Assembly (NCBI GenBank): GCA_003008705.1
Contig: PDUO01000046.1
Location: forward strand, 310,001-374,000
Length of the DNA stretch: 64,000 nt
Direction: 5' to 3'
Origin: Pezicula radicicola
Taxonomy: Eukaryota > Ascomycota > Leotiomycetes > Helotiales > Dermateaceae
Made by a program: the position numbers and the translations under genes. The first letter of the stretch is position 1, and every line of letters starts with the position of its first letter. This document shows positions 1 to 11,739 of the stretch, one piece after another. A model generated the notes under the pieces. That model saw only the letters and a program-made list of their open reading frames with translations. It was not told where the DNA came from and ran no database searches.

Positions 1-1
1 A

Positions 2-3000
2 GCCGGCGCGCTCCCCAATGTGACCGCAGCCCGTGGCAACGGAAACCGCAACATCCCCGTCAATTCCCGTTGCGAGCAGCCTCAGAGCGCGAGGACAGCA
101 TTGAAGGTTTCCACACTCCAGCCGCAATACCCTATTGCAAGTGTGGCTCGTCTCCGCGTCGACAACCTTGATAGGCTTGCAGACCCATTCAACGATTTCT
201 CTCCCACACAACACAAACACCTCGTTGATATATTTGATACCCCTCATCAACGCAAGCACCTTCAACTGAGTGGCTATCTACCAAACGACTACGAGGATCT
301 TGATCTTCTTCGCAAAGGCGTTATCAACCAAGAGCAGCTCCGCGTCATCAGACACGTCAAGAAGAGAGAAAATCTTCGTGTCAGTTGCAACAGCTACCTC
401 GCTGGCCTTGACAACCTAGAACAACCACGAGAAGAAAGAAAGAGGACACCAACTGAACGGCGCAACGCAGCAGCCATGAAGAAAGAACGCGAGGACAATG
501 CTAAGGCCGAAGCCGAGGCCAAGGAGCGAGCGCGTCTTGAAAGTGAGAACGGCAGTAGCTCAATCAATACGGTACGTGTGCACTCGAGATCAACCATTAG
601 CATTGGTTTGTATCTCCTCAAATGCGTTCAGGCTGACAGATCTTCCAGGGGTCTATGGTATCGCCTTCTCGTGACAAGGAACTACCTACCCTTCCAAGCA
701 ACAACGCCGTCAGCCGGTTCAACAATACGCATATGAGCCAGCCTACAGGTCCAGGTGCAATGGCTTCTTCATCGCGCCCTGGTTTTCACAGTCGCATCCC
801 CAGCCCGGTAAAGTCTAGCTCTGCGTCCACTTCTCAAGCGACTGTCACATCTATGGGCAGCCCTATCCCGCGCAAGAGACTCCCTTCCCCGTACAATCGT
901 TCCCACCTTGGTGGCGCTGCTGCACTCAGTGCTTCTGCCCAACGTCGCGTCTCTGATACCAGGACGAAGGTAGCTGCAACTACGGGCAGCGGTATGCAAT
1001 CTGGTTCCATTAATGGTGCTCAAGACACTCAACTCAACAATGCCCCAATTTGTACTAGCGAGCTAGCCGAGGACCTTCCTAGATTCAGTGGTGGTCAAGA
1101 AGCCGCTGTTCAAGGTACTGAAATGATCAATGTTGCAACTAGTGCTAGCGAGCAAGCCGAGAACTATGCTAGATTCAACGAGGGTGAACAGGCTCAGGCC
1201 AATGCTCAAGGCAGTCAAATCAACAATGTCACAGCTGGTGCCAACGAGCCAGCTGAGGATTTCCCTAGATTCAATGAGAACGGAGAGGCCAATGTCGATA
1301 CATCTCTGCAATCTCCAGGAAGCACGCTAGGTAACGAGGCTCAAGGCGATACCGAAGCTGAAAAAACTCCACATCCAGACTTCCCTCTCATTGACGACGA
1401 CTTCGCCGAGGAAGCTCACCAGCCTTATGTTAGCGACACCACACCAAGCGATCGCACTGAGGTACTTAGCGCCAACCACCCAGACGCCAAGTATGGTGAA
1501 GGTACAAAAGTCAAGCGCTCGAAATGGGGTCCAAAGCTTACCATTGCGCCAGATGCGGGTGATTTCATATATGGCAAGAAGGCATCTCTCGATTTGAAGG
1601 GTCATTCGGACGTCAAGGATTTCGGTGCTAATGTTGGAAATGCCGGTAAGGGCAAGCAGAAGGCAATTGTAAGTCGCTTCAATTCTCATTTAGTTTACTC
1701 AAACTAACTTGGTGATTCACAGGCAACTTCATCCGAAGCTGCCCATACTCGAAGAACTCGTCTTGCGAGTGCTGGTACGACCGCCGAGGGAAGTTCAGCT
1801 GTAAGTCCCTGAATCTCATGCTTGAGTTACTGGAATTAACTCAGTGGTTCACAGAATGCTTCATCCGAAGCTGCTGCGACTCGAGGAAATGGACTTATCA
1901 ATGCTAGTATGACCGCCGAAGGAAGTACAGCTGTAAGTCACTGAAGTTCATATTTGGGTTACTCAAACTAACTTGGTGACTTACAGAGTACTGCATCTGA
2001 AGCTGCTATGAGCCAACAAAGTGGTGCTACCGGTCTGGATCGCCCTGGACGCCGAAGATCCAACGCAAGCACCTCGCGCTACAGCGGCATTCCGCAACGA
2101 CGACGTGCATCGAGGGAGATTCAATTCCAGGAGAACCGACGTACGAGTCAGGAAGCTAGGCGAGTCTACAATAACGCGGGAATTCTGCCTCCCACGCGAC
2201 CAGCTCCCCTTCCACCTCGCACCTCATCACTACCAAGCCCTCCTGCCACTGCCTCACCACGCAACTTCAGCAGACCAGTTGCTCCTGCGCCTCCAGCCAA
2301 TGTCGTCAATCGTCTATCTCGCCCAACCACTGCAAGTGCTGCCCGAGCTGAATCTTCTCGCCGAGCTGTCAGTGAGCGCGCTGACAAGACAACCACCCGC
2401 GACGCTCCAAAGAAGGCCGCCAAGAGCTTCCGATCTCGCATTAACTCACTGCTCCCGTTGCGTCGTCGCAATTCAAAGAAGAGTGAAGGTCCTGTGGATA
2501 GCGCTTCCTCTAGCAGTCTTCCGATGCGCACTCCCAGCGTGAATCTTACAACGTTTCGCGGAAGCGGCATTGATAGCGACGGACCTAGTGCTGACGACAC
2601 CCCAGTTGCTACTCCTAACTTGTCTGGAGGAGTCACCATGGCCAACCTGCTTGCTCAAGGCTCTGACGCTGGCTCTCGCAACGTATCAAGTGGCCCTATG
2701 GGTCCTGTTGTCGGTCGCCGTCACTTACGCAACATATCCAGCCCTCTCATGCCACGTTCTCCACGCGGTCCACAAGTCGGCGCAGGTGAGGAGCCACTCA
2801 CTCCTCCTCAAAGCCGTGATGGCCCTTTGGGTCATCACGGTGAGGGTTTGGGTGGCTCTTCTAGCAATGACGAGTCCGGACTTGCAGCGGCGTTTGATGA
2901 AGCCTTTGCGCGCTACCAGACCATCGTGGACAGGGTTATCGCAGATGCCCTAAGCACTGCAGATCCAGCCCGTCGAGCTCGAATGTCCGCAATCGTCCAG

Positions 3001-3132
3001 AGTTTTGGAGAGAACGTCCTGCAAGTTAGAGGCTTGCGAACCGAGATCTTGCAGATGCAGCAACTTCTCATCAACCAGATTTCTCACCTCAACGAGACAA
3101 GCAGTGCTATCGAGAACATTCTGGAGAATTAG
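2..3132 (+). CDS. Large low-complexity protein of unknown function, 5' partial
   Basis: The reading frame is open from the left edge, with no ATG before position 655, so the start lies outside the window. Exons inferred from GT-AG sites and frame are <2-571, 649-1668, 1723-1800, 1855-1932 and 1987-3132, giving about 963 residues here. I recognise no catalytic domain. The protein is Ser/Pro/Arg-rich. An early segment is Lys/Glu/Ala-rich and probably helical. In exon 2 (about 1051-1290) a 30-32-residue unit occurs three times (SELAEDLPRF, SEQAENYARF, NEPAEDFPRF). The last 60-70 residues look like an amphipathic coiled coil (FGENVLQVRGLRTEILQMQQ). A basic patch precedes it (SFRSRINSLLPLRRRNSKK). 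Exons 3 and 4 are both exactly 78 bp and phase 0, and the three introns around them are each 54 bp and alike, so this part grew by tandem duplication. It may be a scaffold or cytoskeletal/polarity protein, but that is only a guess from composition. Confidence 0.8.
1669..1986 (+). repeat. Tandem 132-bp intron-exon modules inside a coding gene
   Basis: Introns 1669-1722, 1801-1854 and 1933-1986 are each 54 bp. They share GTAAGTC at the 5' end, a TTACTNNAA-TTAACT core and a CAG acceptor preceded by GGTGAYT or GGTTC. The two exons between them are 78 bp each and encode similar peptides (ATSSEAAHTRRTRLASAG and NASSEAAATRGNGLINAS). The phase-0 symmetric design means a copy can be gained or lost without frameshift. 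Confidence 0.85.
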
Positions 3133-3158
3133 GGTACTGGATTGGGGTTTGGCTTTCC

Positions 3159-3190
3159 TGGATGGATGGATGGATGGATGGATGGATGGA
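3159..3190. repeat. (GGAT)n tetranucleotide microsatellite
   Basis: About eight perfect GGAT/ATGG units lie roughly 30 bp after the stop codon of the first gene, in its presumed 3' UTR. Confidence 0.9.
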
Positions 3191-3237
3191 TACCATGCTT
3201 TGTAATAGATAGATATGAATGACCATGAATGGTCTTA

Positions 3238-4115
3238 GTTCAGCTAGTCAAATTAAGCTGATTTGAGTAACTGACTTGTTCTGAGTGACTAACTTGTTTT
3301 GAGTAACCTACTTATTCTGGGTAACTGACTTATTCTGGGTAACTGACTTATTCTGGGTAACTGACTTATTCTGGGTAACTGACTTATTCTGAATTCTGAG
3401 TAGCCCAGTTGTTTTGAGTAACTAACTTGATTTAGGTAACTAACTTAATTTGAGTAACTGATTTATTCTAAGTAACTAACTTGACCTGAGTTTTAAGCAA
3501 CTCACTTGTCTTAAGGTAAAGTAATTAAATTTAAGTGACTGGGTTATTCTAAGTAACCCACTTCATTTAGGTTATTTATTTGGTTTTGGATAACTGTCTT
3601 GTTTTGGGTGACTGACTCGATCTTACTGACTAACTAATCCTGAGTGACCAACTTGAAGAGAACTAGGTACTTAATTTCCTCTGGCTTGAATGCTGTATTT
3701 CGTTTGCTTTAAGTGACTCGCTTAATTTCAGTAACTCATAGAATTTGAGTAACTGACTTGTAGGTAATTACTTGCTTTACCTTGACTTAATTGATTTATT
3801 TATTTCGAGCTACTTATTTGGTTCAAGTAATTGAGTCAATTGGAGTGACTAAGTAATCTAAGTGGGAAGATTCTCCAGATTTGAGTAACTAGCTTAACTT
3901 AATTAATTAATTCACTCATTTTAGGTGATTATCCTATAAGAATTCCTGTAATTAATAGTTCTTGGCTATTAAATCCAACCTAATCTAACCAACTAAGTTG
4001 GTTTAGATAACTCACATAACCTGAGTAACTAACTTGCTTTGGATAATTAAGTTGACTTGAGTAGCTAACTTGATTTTGATAACTCTCAAAGTTTGAATAG
4101 CCCTGATGATCTAAT
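3238..4115. repeat. Degenerate 18-bp minisatellite
   Basis: The unit is close to TTCTGGGTAACTGACTTA. About four near-perfect copies stand head to tail at 3310-3390. On both sides the units diverge (TTTGAGTAACTAACTTGA and similar) and the array fades out by about 4115, just before the 3' end of the permease gene. Together with 3133-3237 this explains the whole 3133-4242 gap. Minus-strand translation gives a spurious repeat peptide (NQVSYS-like), which I do not call a gene. Related motifs occur in three MITEs and several introns of the window. Confidence 0.9.
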
Positions 4116-4242
4116 TGATTTTGGTTGCCTGGAGTATCCAATGTATAAAAAGCTTCACTTACAATGTACACTGGAAGTGTATACGGAGACACTGACGCAC
4201 CACTTGCCAAGTTGCTGTTCTCATAATATTTCAGACCTACAA

Positions 4243-6318
4243 CTATGAGATTAACCCTGTATCCGTTCCTTTCTGTCCACTGGAACCCTTCTTGAAAAAC
4301 TTTCGCTCGTCATAAACCTTAACATCATCGCTAACCCACAACTTTCCTTCTTTCTCGGCCTTAATCCTGTTCTTCCTAACTCTTCTAACATCTATTTCAA
4401 GGTTACGAGTCAAATACCAACACCAGCAAGCCCCGAAGAAGCCCGCGATAATAGCGGCGGTGCATATCCCATAGGACACTTTGTAGCCATTGGTGGCATA
4501 CTTATCGCGGAAAATCTGAGGCCCAATGACACCGCCCAATTGACCGATGCCGGACTGAAGACCGAAAGCAAAGGCCGTGCCAGTTGTACCTTTGAGAGAT
4601 GATGTACGCCCTATGTGAGAGTTTAGAGTGAGTAGCATTTAAGGTATAAGATGGGAATGAGGAATGCTAATGTAATCCAGTAACGAGAAACTTACAAGCC
4701 CAAAATGGAATTGCTTCTGCGGCAGAGAGCATGGTTCCCAACACACACGCGGCATAGATGCCGCCACGAGTGTGAGTGGCCAAGAAGATGGCAAAACAGC
4801 CGATTTCTAAAATTATAACTGTAGACTTTGTTAGCTACTACTATGGGGGGTAAGGGAGAAAATACGCACTGAGAATAGTGAAGAGCGGCCGTGGTAGCCA
4901 GGCTTTCTTCAAGATGTGTGCAGCTATTGCTATTGCAATGATTGCTCCACCAGCGGTAGGCTATCTAAGATCAGCTTGACTCTATAGAGAATAAACCAGC
5001 TACTTACAATAATGAGTAGTAGATTTTTCGGAAGTCCCACAAAACCCAGATTCGTAATGATAGTTGGCTATTCACGGTAATATTAACAATTGAGATCTGA
5101 CAAGCCAATGCGCAGTTCTATTTGATGTGTCCTTACCAAGAACCAACTGAGACCAAACCCTCCAGTGTTCATACAAACCTGGGTAAACATAAAGGCCCAG
5201 AGCCTCCAATCCTTCAAGGTGTCAACAGATTCCTTGAGGGAGAATGCTTTATCAGATGTCAGTGGTGCGTTCTCTGTCAAGCGCAGTTCGACAAATTCTT
5301 GTTCGCGGGGCGTGAGCCACTTTGAGGTACGAGTAGAGCGAGGATAGTCGGGATAAACCCAATAGACGAGGCCAGCAAAAGACATTGTTATAACACCTTC
5401 AAGAAGAAAGACCCTATTTACAGCATTAATCAGCCTTGATTGTTGTAGCCTACCAGCCTGTGTATAGGGGTGGAATATTAATAAGAATAAAAGAAACATA
5501 CCACTGCCAAGAGCTCAGCCCTTGCCTTCCATCCAGATACGAAATTCCATAAACCAAAAGGGAACCTAGAACGCCAGCAAGATTAAAAATCCCAAATAGC
5601 CACATAATTGGTTTTCCCATCTCATCGGAACGGTACCATGAGCATAGATGTGTCATCAGAGCTGGGAACAAGCCAGCTTCGGCAAGTCCAAGGAAGAAGC
5701 GCGCAGCATACAAGCCAGAGCGGTCGGTGACGGCAGCATGGCAGGCGAGGATTGCACCCCAGCTAAAGCATATGCGGGTCTGGAAGATGCGTGGACTCAT
5801 GCGTTTAAGTAGGAGATTTGAAGGAAGTTCGAAAATAATATAGGATATCTGTTTGACTGCGTAAGACGGGGCAAAAGACATGAGGGAAGAGCGACGGACG
5901 TAATAGATTGATTGCACCCAGTTGTATTGGTCTGAGGTTATATTGAGTTGAGTTAGAATATTGCTGGGTCGCCCGACTGCCATGACTTTCACTGCTGAGG
6001 CATTGTTCACGTCAATCTATATATGGTTATCACTTTCGTCTGTACTCAAGTATGATTGTATGAAGGAGAAGGAGAGACTACCTGCTTGACCATATAAATG
6101 ACCCCGAACAGAACCAAAATTCGATAGTCAACCTTGCGCATAATTCTCTTTTCCTCCTCTGGTGTGAAGGTACTCAAGAAGTTGGCTCGATAAGTTGATG
6201 CTGTATCTGCATTTGACTCCTCTGGGAGTGGAGTAGACCCGGTTGTTATCTCCACATCCGCATCCTTCAAATTCGTGGATATCGTATCAGACGTGGAATA
6301 TGGGTCAACTACTGCCAT
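4243..6318 (-). CDS. MFS permease, anion:cation symporter (allantoate/nicotinate permease-like) family
   Basis: Likely a 12-helix plasma-membrane transporter for a small organic anion. Exons on the minus strand: 6318-6082, 6016-5900, 5848-5502, 5413-5137, 5067-5008, 4960-4870, 4806-4696 and 4610-4243, giving 535 residues, normal for the family (about 490-540). Visible signatures are the N-terminal EEKRIMRKVDYRILVLFGVIY entry into helix 1, NITSDQYNWVQSIYY, ELPSNLLLKRMSPRIFQTRI after helix 2, the AARFFLGLAEAGLFPALMTH helix 4-5 stretch, and GTTGTAFAFGLQSGIGQLGG in a late helix. Intron 5849-5899 is 51 bp, a multiple of three and stop-free, so an automated call could read through it. The gene is divergent from an FAD monooxygenase with 719 bp between the starts, suggesting joint regulation and an aromatic-acid substrate. 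The substrate is inference. Confidence 0.9.
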
Positions 6319-7037
6319 TGTGCTTTTTTATGAAAGAGTATTGTTCAGTGTATCCCGATGAGCACCTCGCTAAAGAAACATCGTCATACATGGAAATGAA
6401 GGTCTATATCTTGTTTTTCAGATCCAAAGAACTTACGGAGCTTCGTAATTAGAGAAGATGTCGCCATCCGTAGTAGTGGAGTGCTCACTTACGGTAGCGG
6501 GTCCAGTTGATCTTTCTATATGGCGGCGTTGAGATAAGATATAGTTGTGGATTGAGAAAGGAGAGGAAATGCCAAATATGTTGTAGGGATTAGTTAGCCG
6601 ATATAAATACTTGTGAAAAGAATCAGTCTTATTTTATACAAGACAGTAAAGCTAATCTTCAAGAACTCTGTTTCTGTTCTTAAAAATCAATCGCATGGAT
6701 CTATTATCACTTCCAGAAATGAGGAACGAGATCTCCTATCTCGAGTGCGTCCCGAATTCTTATTTCCAGCAAGCACGCAATTGCAGGTCCAAGTGACAAA
6801 TATGATAACGCCTTACGGCCCAACAACCACCAACAAAGATTTCTACATGCTAATTCGCACTCTCTGTACAAAAGTTTTAAAAATTCTCCACTCTTATCAT
6901 AAACACCAGTTTATGGGACCGGACATCGGCACCGCCCATATCGGCGGGTTTGAGCATGGTCATTATGCATCACATTCTCCTCCTTATAGTTTTCACTTTG
7001 GTCGTAAAGAAATAGAGCAGCCATTATCTATACCATA
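6319..7037. promoter_or_regulatory. Divergent promoter between permease and monooxygenase
   Basis: This 719-bp interval separates two start codons facing away from each other. It holds a TATA-like GATATAAATA at 6600-6609 and, nearer the monooxygenase, CCG-N7-CGG at 6932-6944, a spacing that zinc-cluster (Zn2Cys6) activators can bind. A 141-codon ORF ending at 7038 lies here, but it has no recognisable protein features and directly abuts the monooxygenase start, so I treat it as leader or chance. Confidence 0.4.
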
Positions 7038-8635
7038 ATGACTCTTAACATTGCAATTATCGGCGGAGGCGTTGGTGGTCTCACAGCAGCCATTGCGCTT
7101 CGTCAACACCCGGCACTCCACGTCCAAGTCTACGAGCAAGCCTCGTCCTTCCGCGAGATTGGCGCCGTTCTTGGGCTGGCTCCAAATGGTTTGCGGACTT
7201 TGGAAAAACTAGGCGTTGAAGACGTATTAGCAGATGAATTCGGTTGGAGGAATCCAAGTGGCATACCAATGATTTTCAGGTATATTTTAGAGACTTCTTC
7301 GATCGCTTGATTTTGTAGCAAAACGAATAGATGCGGACTAATAAATCTATGCATAGGCACTGGAAGACACATGAGATTTTGAGTACAGACAGATATCACA
7401 ATGTGCCGAATCCACGTCACCAATTTGTTCGGATACATCGTGCTGGCTTGCAAAAGGCATTGCTGAAAAAGCTCCCGACAGATATTGTTCATCTAAGCAA
7501 GAGGGTCATTGCTGTTAATACTGATGATAACGATGAAGTAACTGTTACTTTTGATGATGGGACTTCAATTAAGGCTGATTTAGTTGTCGGTGCGGACGGT
7601 ATCAAATCGAAAGTTAGAAAAGCTTTTGTTCCTGATCATAAATTGAGTTGGACTGGAGAGGCGATCTTCAGATCAGTCTTTCCGTATACTCTGATCGCAG
7701 ATATCAAAGACCTCCCGCAAGATTCTACTCACTGGGTAAATTTACATGCTTCTTATAAGGACCTCAAATTTACTAAGCAATTGCCTCAATAGACCGGTCC
7801 AACAGCATGGCTATTTGGATCTAGACTAGGTAAACTCATCGTGCTCTCATTTTTCTCATGGTATATAACATTACTAAAGTCAAAATTATTTAGGACAAGA
7901 TCAATATGCCGTTACGGCTAGTTTCCCAATTAATCGCGATGATATCGACGCTCCTTTCCAAGATCTAGTCTGGAATGCCCCAGCGGAAGTGAAGACTCTT
8001 CATGAAGCATTCAAAGTTAGTTGTCACTCCTTCATTAATGTGTTGCTTCATCCCGTTTATATTATGTTTCTCACCACGCTTTCTAGGACTTCAATCCTAT
8101 TGTTCAGGCAATTGTGAAGCGAGTTCCAAATGTCCAAAGGTATGCCAACGTTGCCGGCGCAGCACTTAACACATGGACTTACGGAGGAGGTCGAGTAACT
8201 CTCTTAGGGGACGCAGCACACACTCACGGTGGTGCTTTCGCCGCTGGAGCTTCTCTCGCTATTGATGATGCGTATGCACTGTATCTTTCTCTCCGAGCAG
8301 TTATCCCCGAGGCACCGGGCAGCGACGGGTCAGTATCGATTAGTCAACTGCGCGATGCATTGTATTTGTATGAAGCCACGCGTCGTCCCCAGTCAGGGAA
8401 AGTGCTGGAGATTGTGCATGAGGGCCATAAATTCAATCGTGCACGTCTGCAGAAGATTTGGACTTCTGGTATTCCGGAGCCAGACGAAGAATTTAGGGCC
8501 AGGATTGTTGGGAGGAGTGATCCAGTTTGGCTAACAGAGCATAATGTTGAGGCTGAGTTCAGGAAGGTGTTAGCTGTAGCAGTGGGCAAAAGGAGAAAGG
8601 GCAGTGTAAATAAGACTCTGCAGGCTAACTTATGA
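7038..8635 (+). CDS. FAD-dependent monooxygenase, salicylate hydroxylase-like
   Basis: Class A flavoprotein aromatic hydroxylase: it would use NAD(P)H, FAD and O2 to hydroxylate an aromatic acid, with salicylate-type decarboxylative hydroxylation as the family model. Exons: 7038-7279, 7357-7735, 7793-7829, 7894-8015 and 8087-8635, giving 442 residues, the usual length. The dinucleotide-binding GGGVGG lies at residues 9-14 right after the start, the internal GADG motif at about 159-162, and the second FAD motif LLGDAAHTHGG around residue 302. The 37-bp third exon is small but keeps the frame and restores family sequence (TGPTAWLFGSRLGQDQ). The fourth intron uses a GTTAGT donor. The divergent MFS permease suggests an uptake-plus-catabolism pair. 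The exact substrate cannot be told from sequence. Confidence 0.92.
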
Positions 8636-10134
8636 TTGACTGGGATGTGGACAGTATAACATGAGCATTTTCCATTTCTATCTTTAGACCTTAGTATCTT
8701 TTCGCTGTCAACCTAAAATTCTCACATGACTTGAATTTAAATTGCAAAACATGCCTCATCGCTCACGCTTTTGTTCACTGGCTCACTGCAGACAGACCTA
8801 CTGCTCATCAGTATATCTGCCCTCCAATTATGACGGTAAAGACGACTATACCTGACACACACATGCAGAGTACAAGCCACATAATACCTTTCCTCGGTGC
8901 CATGAGAAATGCTATTAAACTTGAGTTAAGAAACTTCATACATCTTTAAAGGATCTAGTTAATGGACAGAGATATAGAAGTCACTATCAAAAATAGTTCA
9001 AGCGGCCATAATCTGTAGATACCTACATAATATTTATGTATTTTCGAATATAGTGGCATAATAATACAGCCAATTACGTTTCCCCAAGGCATTAAGCAGG
9101 TACGAGTTTGTTCGGCCTCTTTAGATGCACCCGTCGCTTAAATTCATGACTCCCGTCGATGCTTAAGCTGCTCGACTTAATCGACAGTTAAGCATATCCC
9201 GTCAAGCTTTTCATGCTGAACTACCAACCTCATCGTGAAGATCAAATTTTGGCCATAGGTGGCATCAAACCTCAAACTTAGCTAGTAGTAACAATAGATC
9301 GACTTGGGTGCTTGAAATCGCTGTGAAGAGTGGCAATAGCTTCAGAAACAAACGTTCAAAGTTTCGAGTAGTGGTTAGGATTTTGACAGTAATATTCCCT
9401 CAACAGAGATTGCCTTACGAATATTGTTGGAGTTTCACTTATGATGTACAGTTTTATAGCTTATTGTGAATTCTTCTGGCTCGTCGTCGGCAGGTGTCTC
9501 GGCAAGTTCCCCGTAGTTTGGAATTGTACTTGTATTTCCGTACTATACTTAGTCGAATGTCTCGAGGAGGTCTGAGTTTCGTATATTTCTTGACATCTCT
9601 ATAGGAGCTACATTATTGTCTATTAATAATATTATTATTATTATGAAAGACATCATTTCCCTTCCGCTAATATTAGCATAAATGTTTTCTAAGTTTTTTT
9701 TATCTAAGTACGTTAATATACTCTATCTTCTTGTTGTAGAATTTCTAACCACTAGGAATCCTAATAGTACTGTCTTATTTGATATTATAAAACGTAAGGT
9801 AGGTAGATTTGCGGACAGGAAACCACGTGCGATCCACATGACTTCGCTACTGCGACGGGAAACATTCGGAAGATCGGCACCGATGGACTGTCCAACATCA
9901 ACATCCAACATCCAACTTCCACTCCACTCGACCACTCATGCTTCACCACGAGACACCTCATCATCCCTTCCCGCGGTCAACTTTAATGCGACCTCGAGGC
10001 ACATTGTGGATGCTACTCCAACATGATATATATATTTATATATAATAAGCTCGTTCCCACCAACACAATCTCCACTGCTTCCACAAACACATTATCATCC
10101 ATTTCCTTTTAGCATTTTATTCAACCAACGCATC
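8636..10134. other. Intergenic region, no gene supported
   Basis: Short ORFs here (for example 8731-8949 and 9682-10026) lack family features. The right half is AT-rich, with ATTATT runs near 9625-9645. The last 130 bp is the promoter of the ankyrin gene. Confidence 0.6.
10027..10047 (+). promoter_or_regulatory. TATA-rich core promoter candidate
   Basis: A run of TATATATATTTATATATAAT lies about 110-130 bp before the ATG at 10156 and is followed by a pyrimidine/A-rich leader typical of fungal 5' UTRs. Confidence 0.45.
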
Positions 10135-10155
10135 TTGAACAATATTACTTGCGAG

Positions 10156-11739
10156 ATGGAACTCCTTGATCTCCCCCCTGAGTTGTTCCAAGCTGTGGTG
10201 GATGCTATGGTCGCAGCTGGCACTTCAAGGAAAACAACCAATCTGAGACTGGTTAACAGTATGCCTTCACCTACATCATTCCTTACCGAGCCTCTTGCTG
10301 ATTGTATAGAATTGTTTGACCATGCTGTCGTCAATGCTTTGCTCAGAAGTGGATACATCAACCCTAGAAAATATGGGTGGAGCAAGCGGATTTGTCCTGA
10401 GTTCCTCTTGAAGTTCCTGATGTGGAAGATGGAGCTCGACAAAACGGTACAGCATCTATTACGGCTTATCGTCAATTCATCTATCGATTTGTTTACAAGA
10501 GCACAAGTAGCCATCCGGGGTACCAAGGACCATCGACCTACTCCAAAAGAAGAATATACGTATATATTGCTTCAATCCATCGTGGAACATGTCTGTGAGA
10601 GGGATTTCCTTGAATTTTTGGAGCCAGTCCAAAAAGATATCCCCCACGTTGAGACTCTTTGCGGGGCTCTTGCTATTGCAGCTTCACTTGGTGATCTTAT
10701 GATTCTTGAGAACCTTCTGGATAATGGTGCGAATATCAAACAGCAAAGCGAGTACTTCTCCAGTCCTCTCAGATGTGCCGCGAGATGTGATAGACGCGAC
10801 GTGGTTAAGTGGCTTCTTGACTGTGGAGTAGACATCACCAATCCAATACCATACAGGAAGTATGACAGTACCGCTTTGGACAGTGCTTGCTATGCAGGTC
10901 ACAAAGAAATTGTTCGGCTTCTGTTGGAGCCAAATTATGGTCTGGAAAAGTCGGGCTCCAACTATGAACGAGCGGCTTCTTCTGCCTTACGGAGAAGTCA
11001 TCTAGGCCTAGTCCGGTATCTTATTGATGAATGCACTGCTGATGTCGCATGCTTAAAACAAACCATATTCCTTGATGCTGCAGCATTGGGCAATCTTGCG
11101 GTGGCGTCGATGATGTTAGATGAGGGGGCTGATATCAATAGGAGGACTCGGCTTGTGAAAGTGAGTGCTGTTGAGCTTGCAGCTAAAGGTGGTCATACTT
11201 CCGTTGTTCAGTTTCTGCTGGCCCGAGATCACGATTGCACACAATCAAAGTACAGCAATGCTCTAATCTGTGCTGCAAGATTTGGGCGCCGAGATATAGT
11301 TTCGCTGTTGCTCAAGAACGGAGTCGACGTCAATGCGACTACAGCTCGTCCCTGTGATCTACCATTTGGCGGTACGGCCATGGAAGCAGCCGTAGACAAT
11401 GATGACGAGGCCTTGGTTCGGTTCTTACTGGATCATGGAGTTGATCTGAATCTTAGGTACCAGGGTTACAAAGCATTAAGTAGGGCTTGTCGGAAAGGAT
11501 ATGTGGCCCTGGTGCGCTTTTTCGTTGATGTTTGTGGTCTCGACCCTAATTGGAGTGACTTGGATAAGTCTAAAATATTTCCCCCAATGTTAAGTGCTCT
11601 ATTACGCAACCGAACGGATGTCGTGAAGGAGCTGTTGCGGCTCGGCGCAGAGGAGGTCGACCCCTTCACTAGTGCCATGCCCCGTCATTTCCGCAGTGGT
11701 TCACATTTAAGCAGTGGACAGTATCAGGGTCACATCTAG
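10156..11739 (+). CDS. F-box-like/ankyrin repeat protein
   Basis: A single-exon gene. I prefer the ATG at 10156 (527 residues) because MELLDLPPELFQ is the standard opening of fungal F-box/ankyrin proteins. An in-frame codon at 10135 that is not ATG would only add seven residues. The N-terminal 40 residues resemble an F-box (LLDLPPELFQAVVDAM). From about residue 165 ankyrin repeats follow: DLMILENLLDNGANIKQ, RDVVKWLLDCGVDI, KEIVRLLLEPNYG, LAVASMMLDEGADIN, TSVVQFLLARDHD, RDIVSLLLKNGVDVNA, EALVRFLLDHGVDLNL and DVVKELLRLGAEE. The family model is a substrate adaptor of an SCF ubiquitin ligase, with ankyrins binding the target. The F-box match is weak, so a plain ankyrin protein is the alternative. 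Confidence 0.85.
   Translation: MELLDLPPELFQAVVDAMVAAGTSRKTTNLRLVNSMPSPTSFLTEPLADCIELFDHAVVNALLRSGYINPRKYGWSKRICPEFLLKFLMWKMELDKTVQHLLRLIVNSSIDLFTRAQVAIRGTKDHRPTPKEEYTYILLQSIVEHVCERDFLEFLEPVQKDIPHVETLCGALAIAASLGDLMILENLLDNGANIKQQSEYFSSPLRCAARCDRRDVVKWLLDCGVDITNPIPYRKYDSTALDSACYAGHKEIVRLLLEPNYGLEKSGSNYERAASSALRRSHLGLVRYLIDECTADVACLKQTIFLDAAALGNLAVASMMLDEGADINRRTRLVKVSAVELAAKGGHTSVVQFLLARDHDCTQSKYSNALICAARFGRRDIVSLLLKNGVDVNATTARPCDLPFGGTAMEAAVDNDDEALVRFLLDHGVDLNLRYQGYKALSRACRKGYVALVRFFVDVCGLDPNWSDLDKSKIFPPMLSALLRNRTDVVKELLRLGAEEVDPFTSAMPRHFRSGSHLSSGQYQGHI

Noticed and set aside
3980..4210. 76-codon minus ORF with repeated Gln/Val/Ser/Tyr peptide
   Set aside because: It is the translation of the minisatellite array, with no independent gene evidence.
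6613..7038. 141-codon ORF ending at the monooxygenase start
   Set aside because: No domain; lies in the shared promoter and leader.
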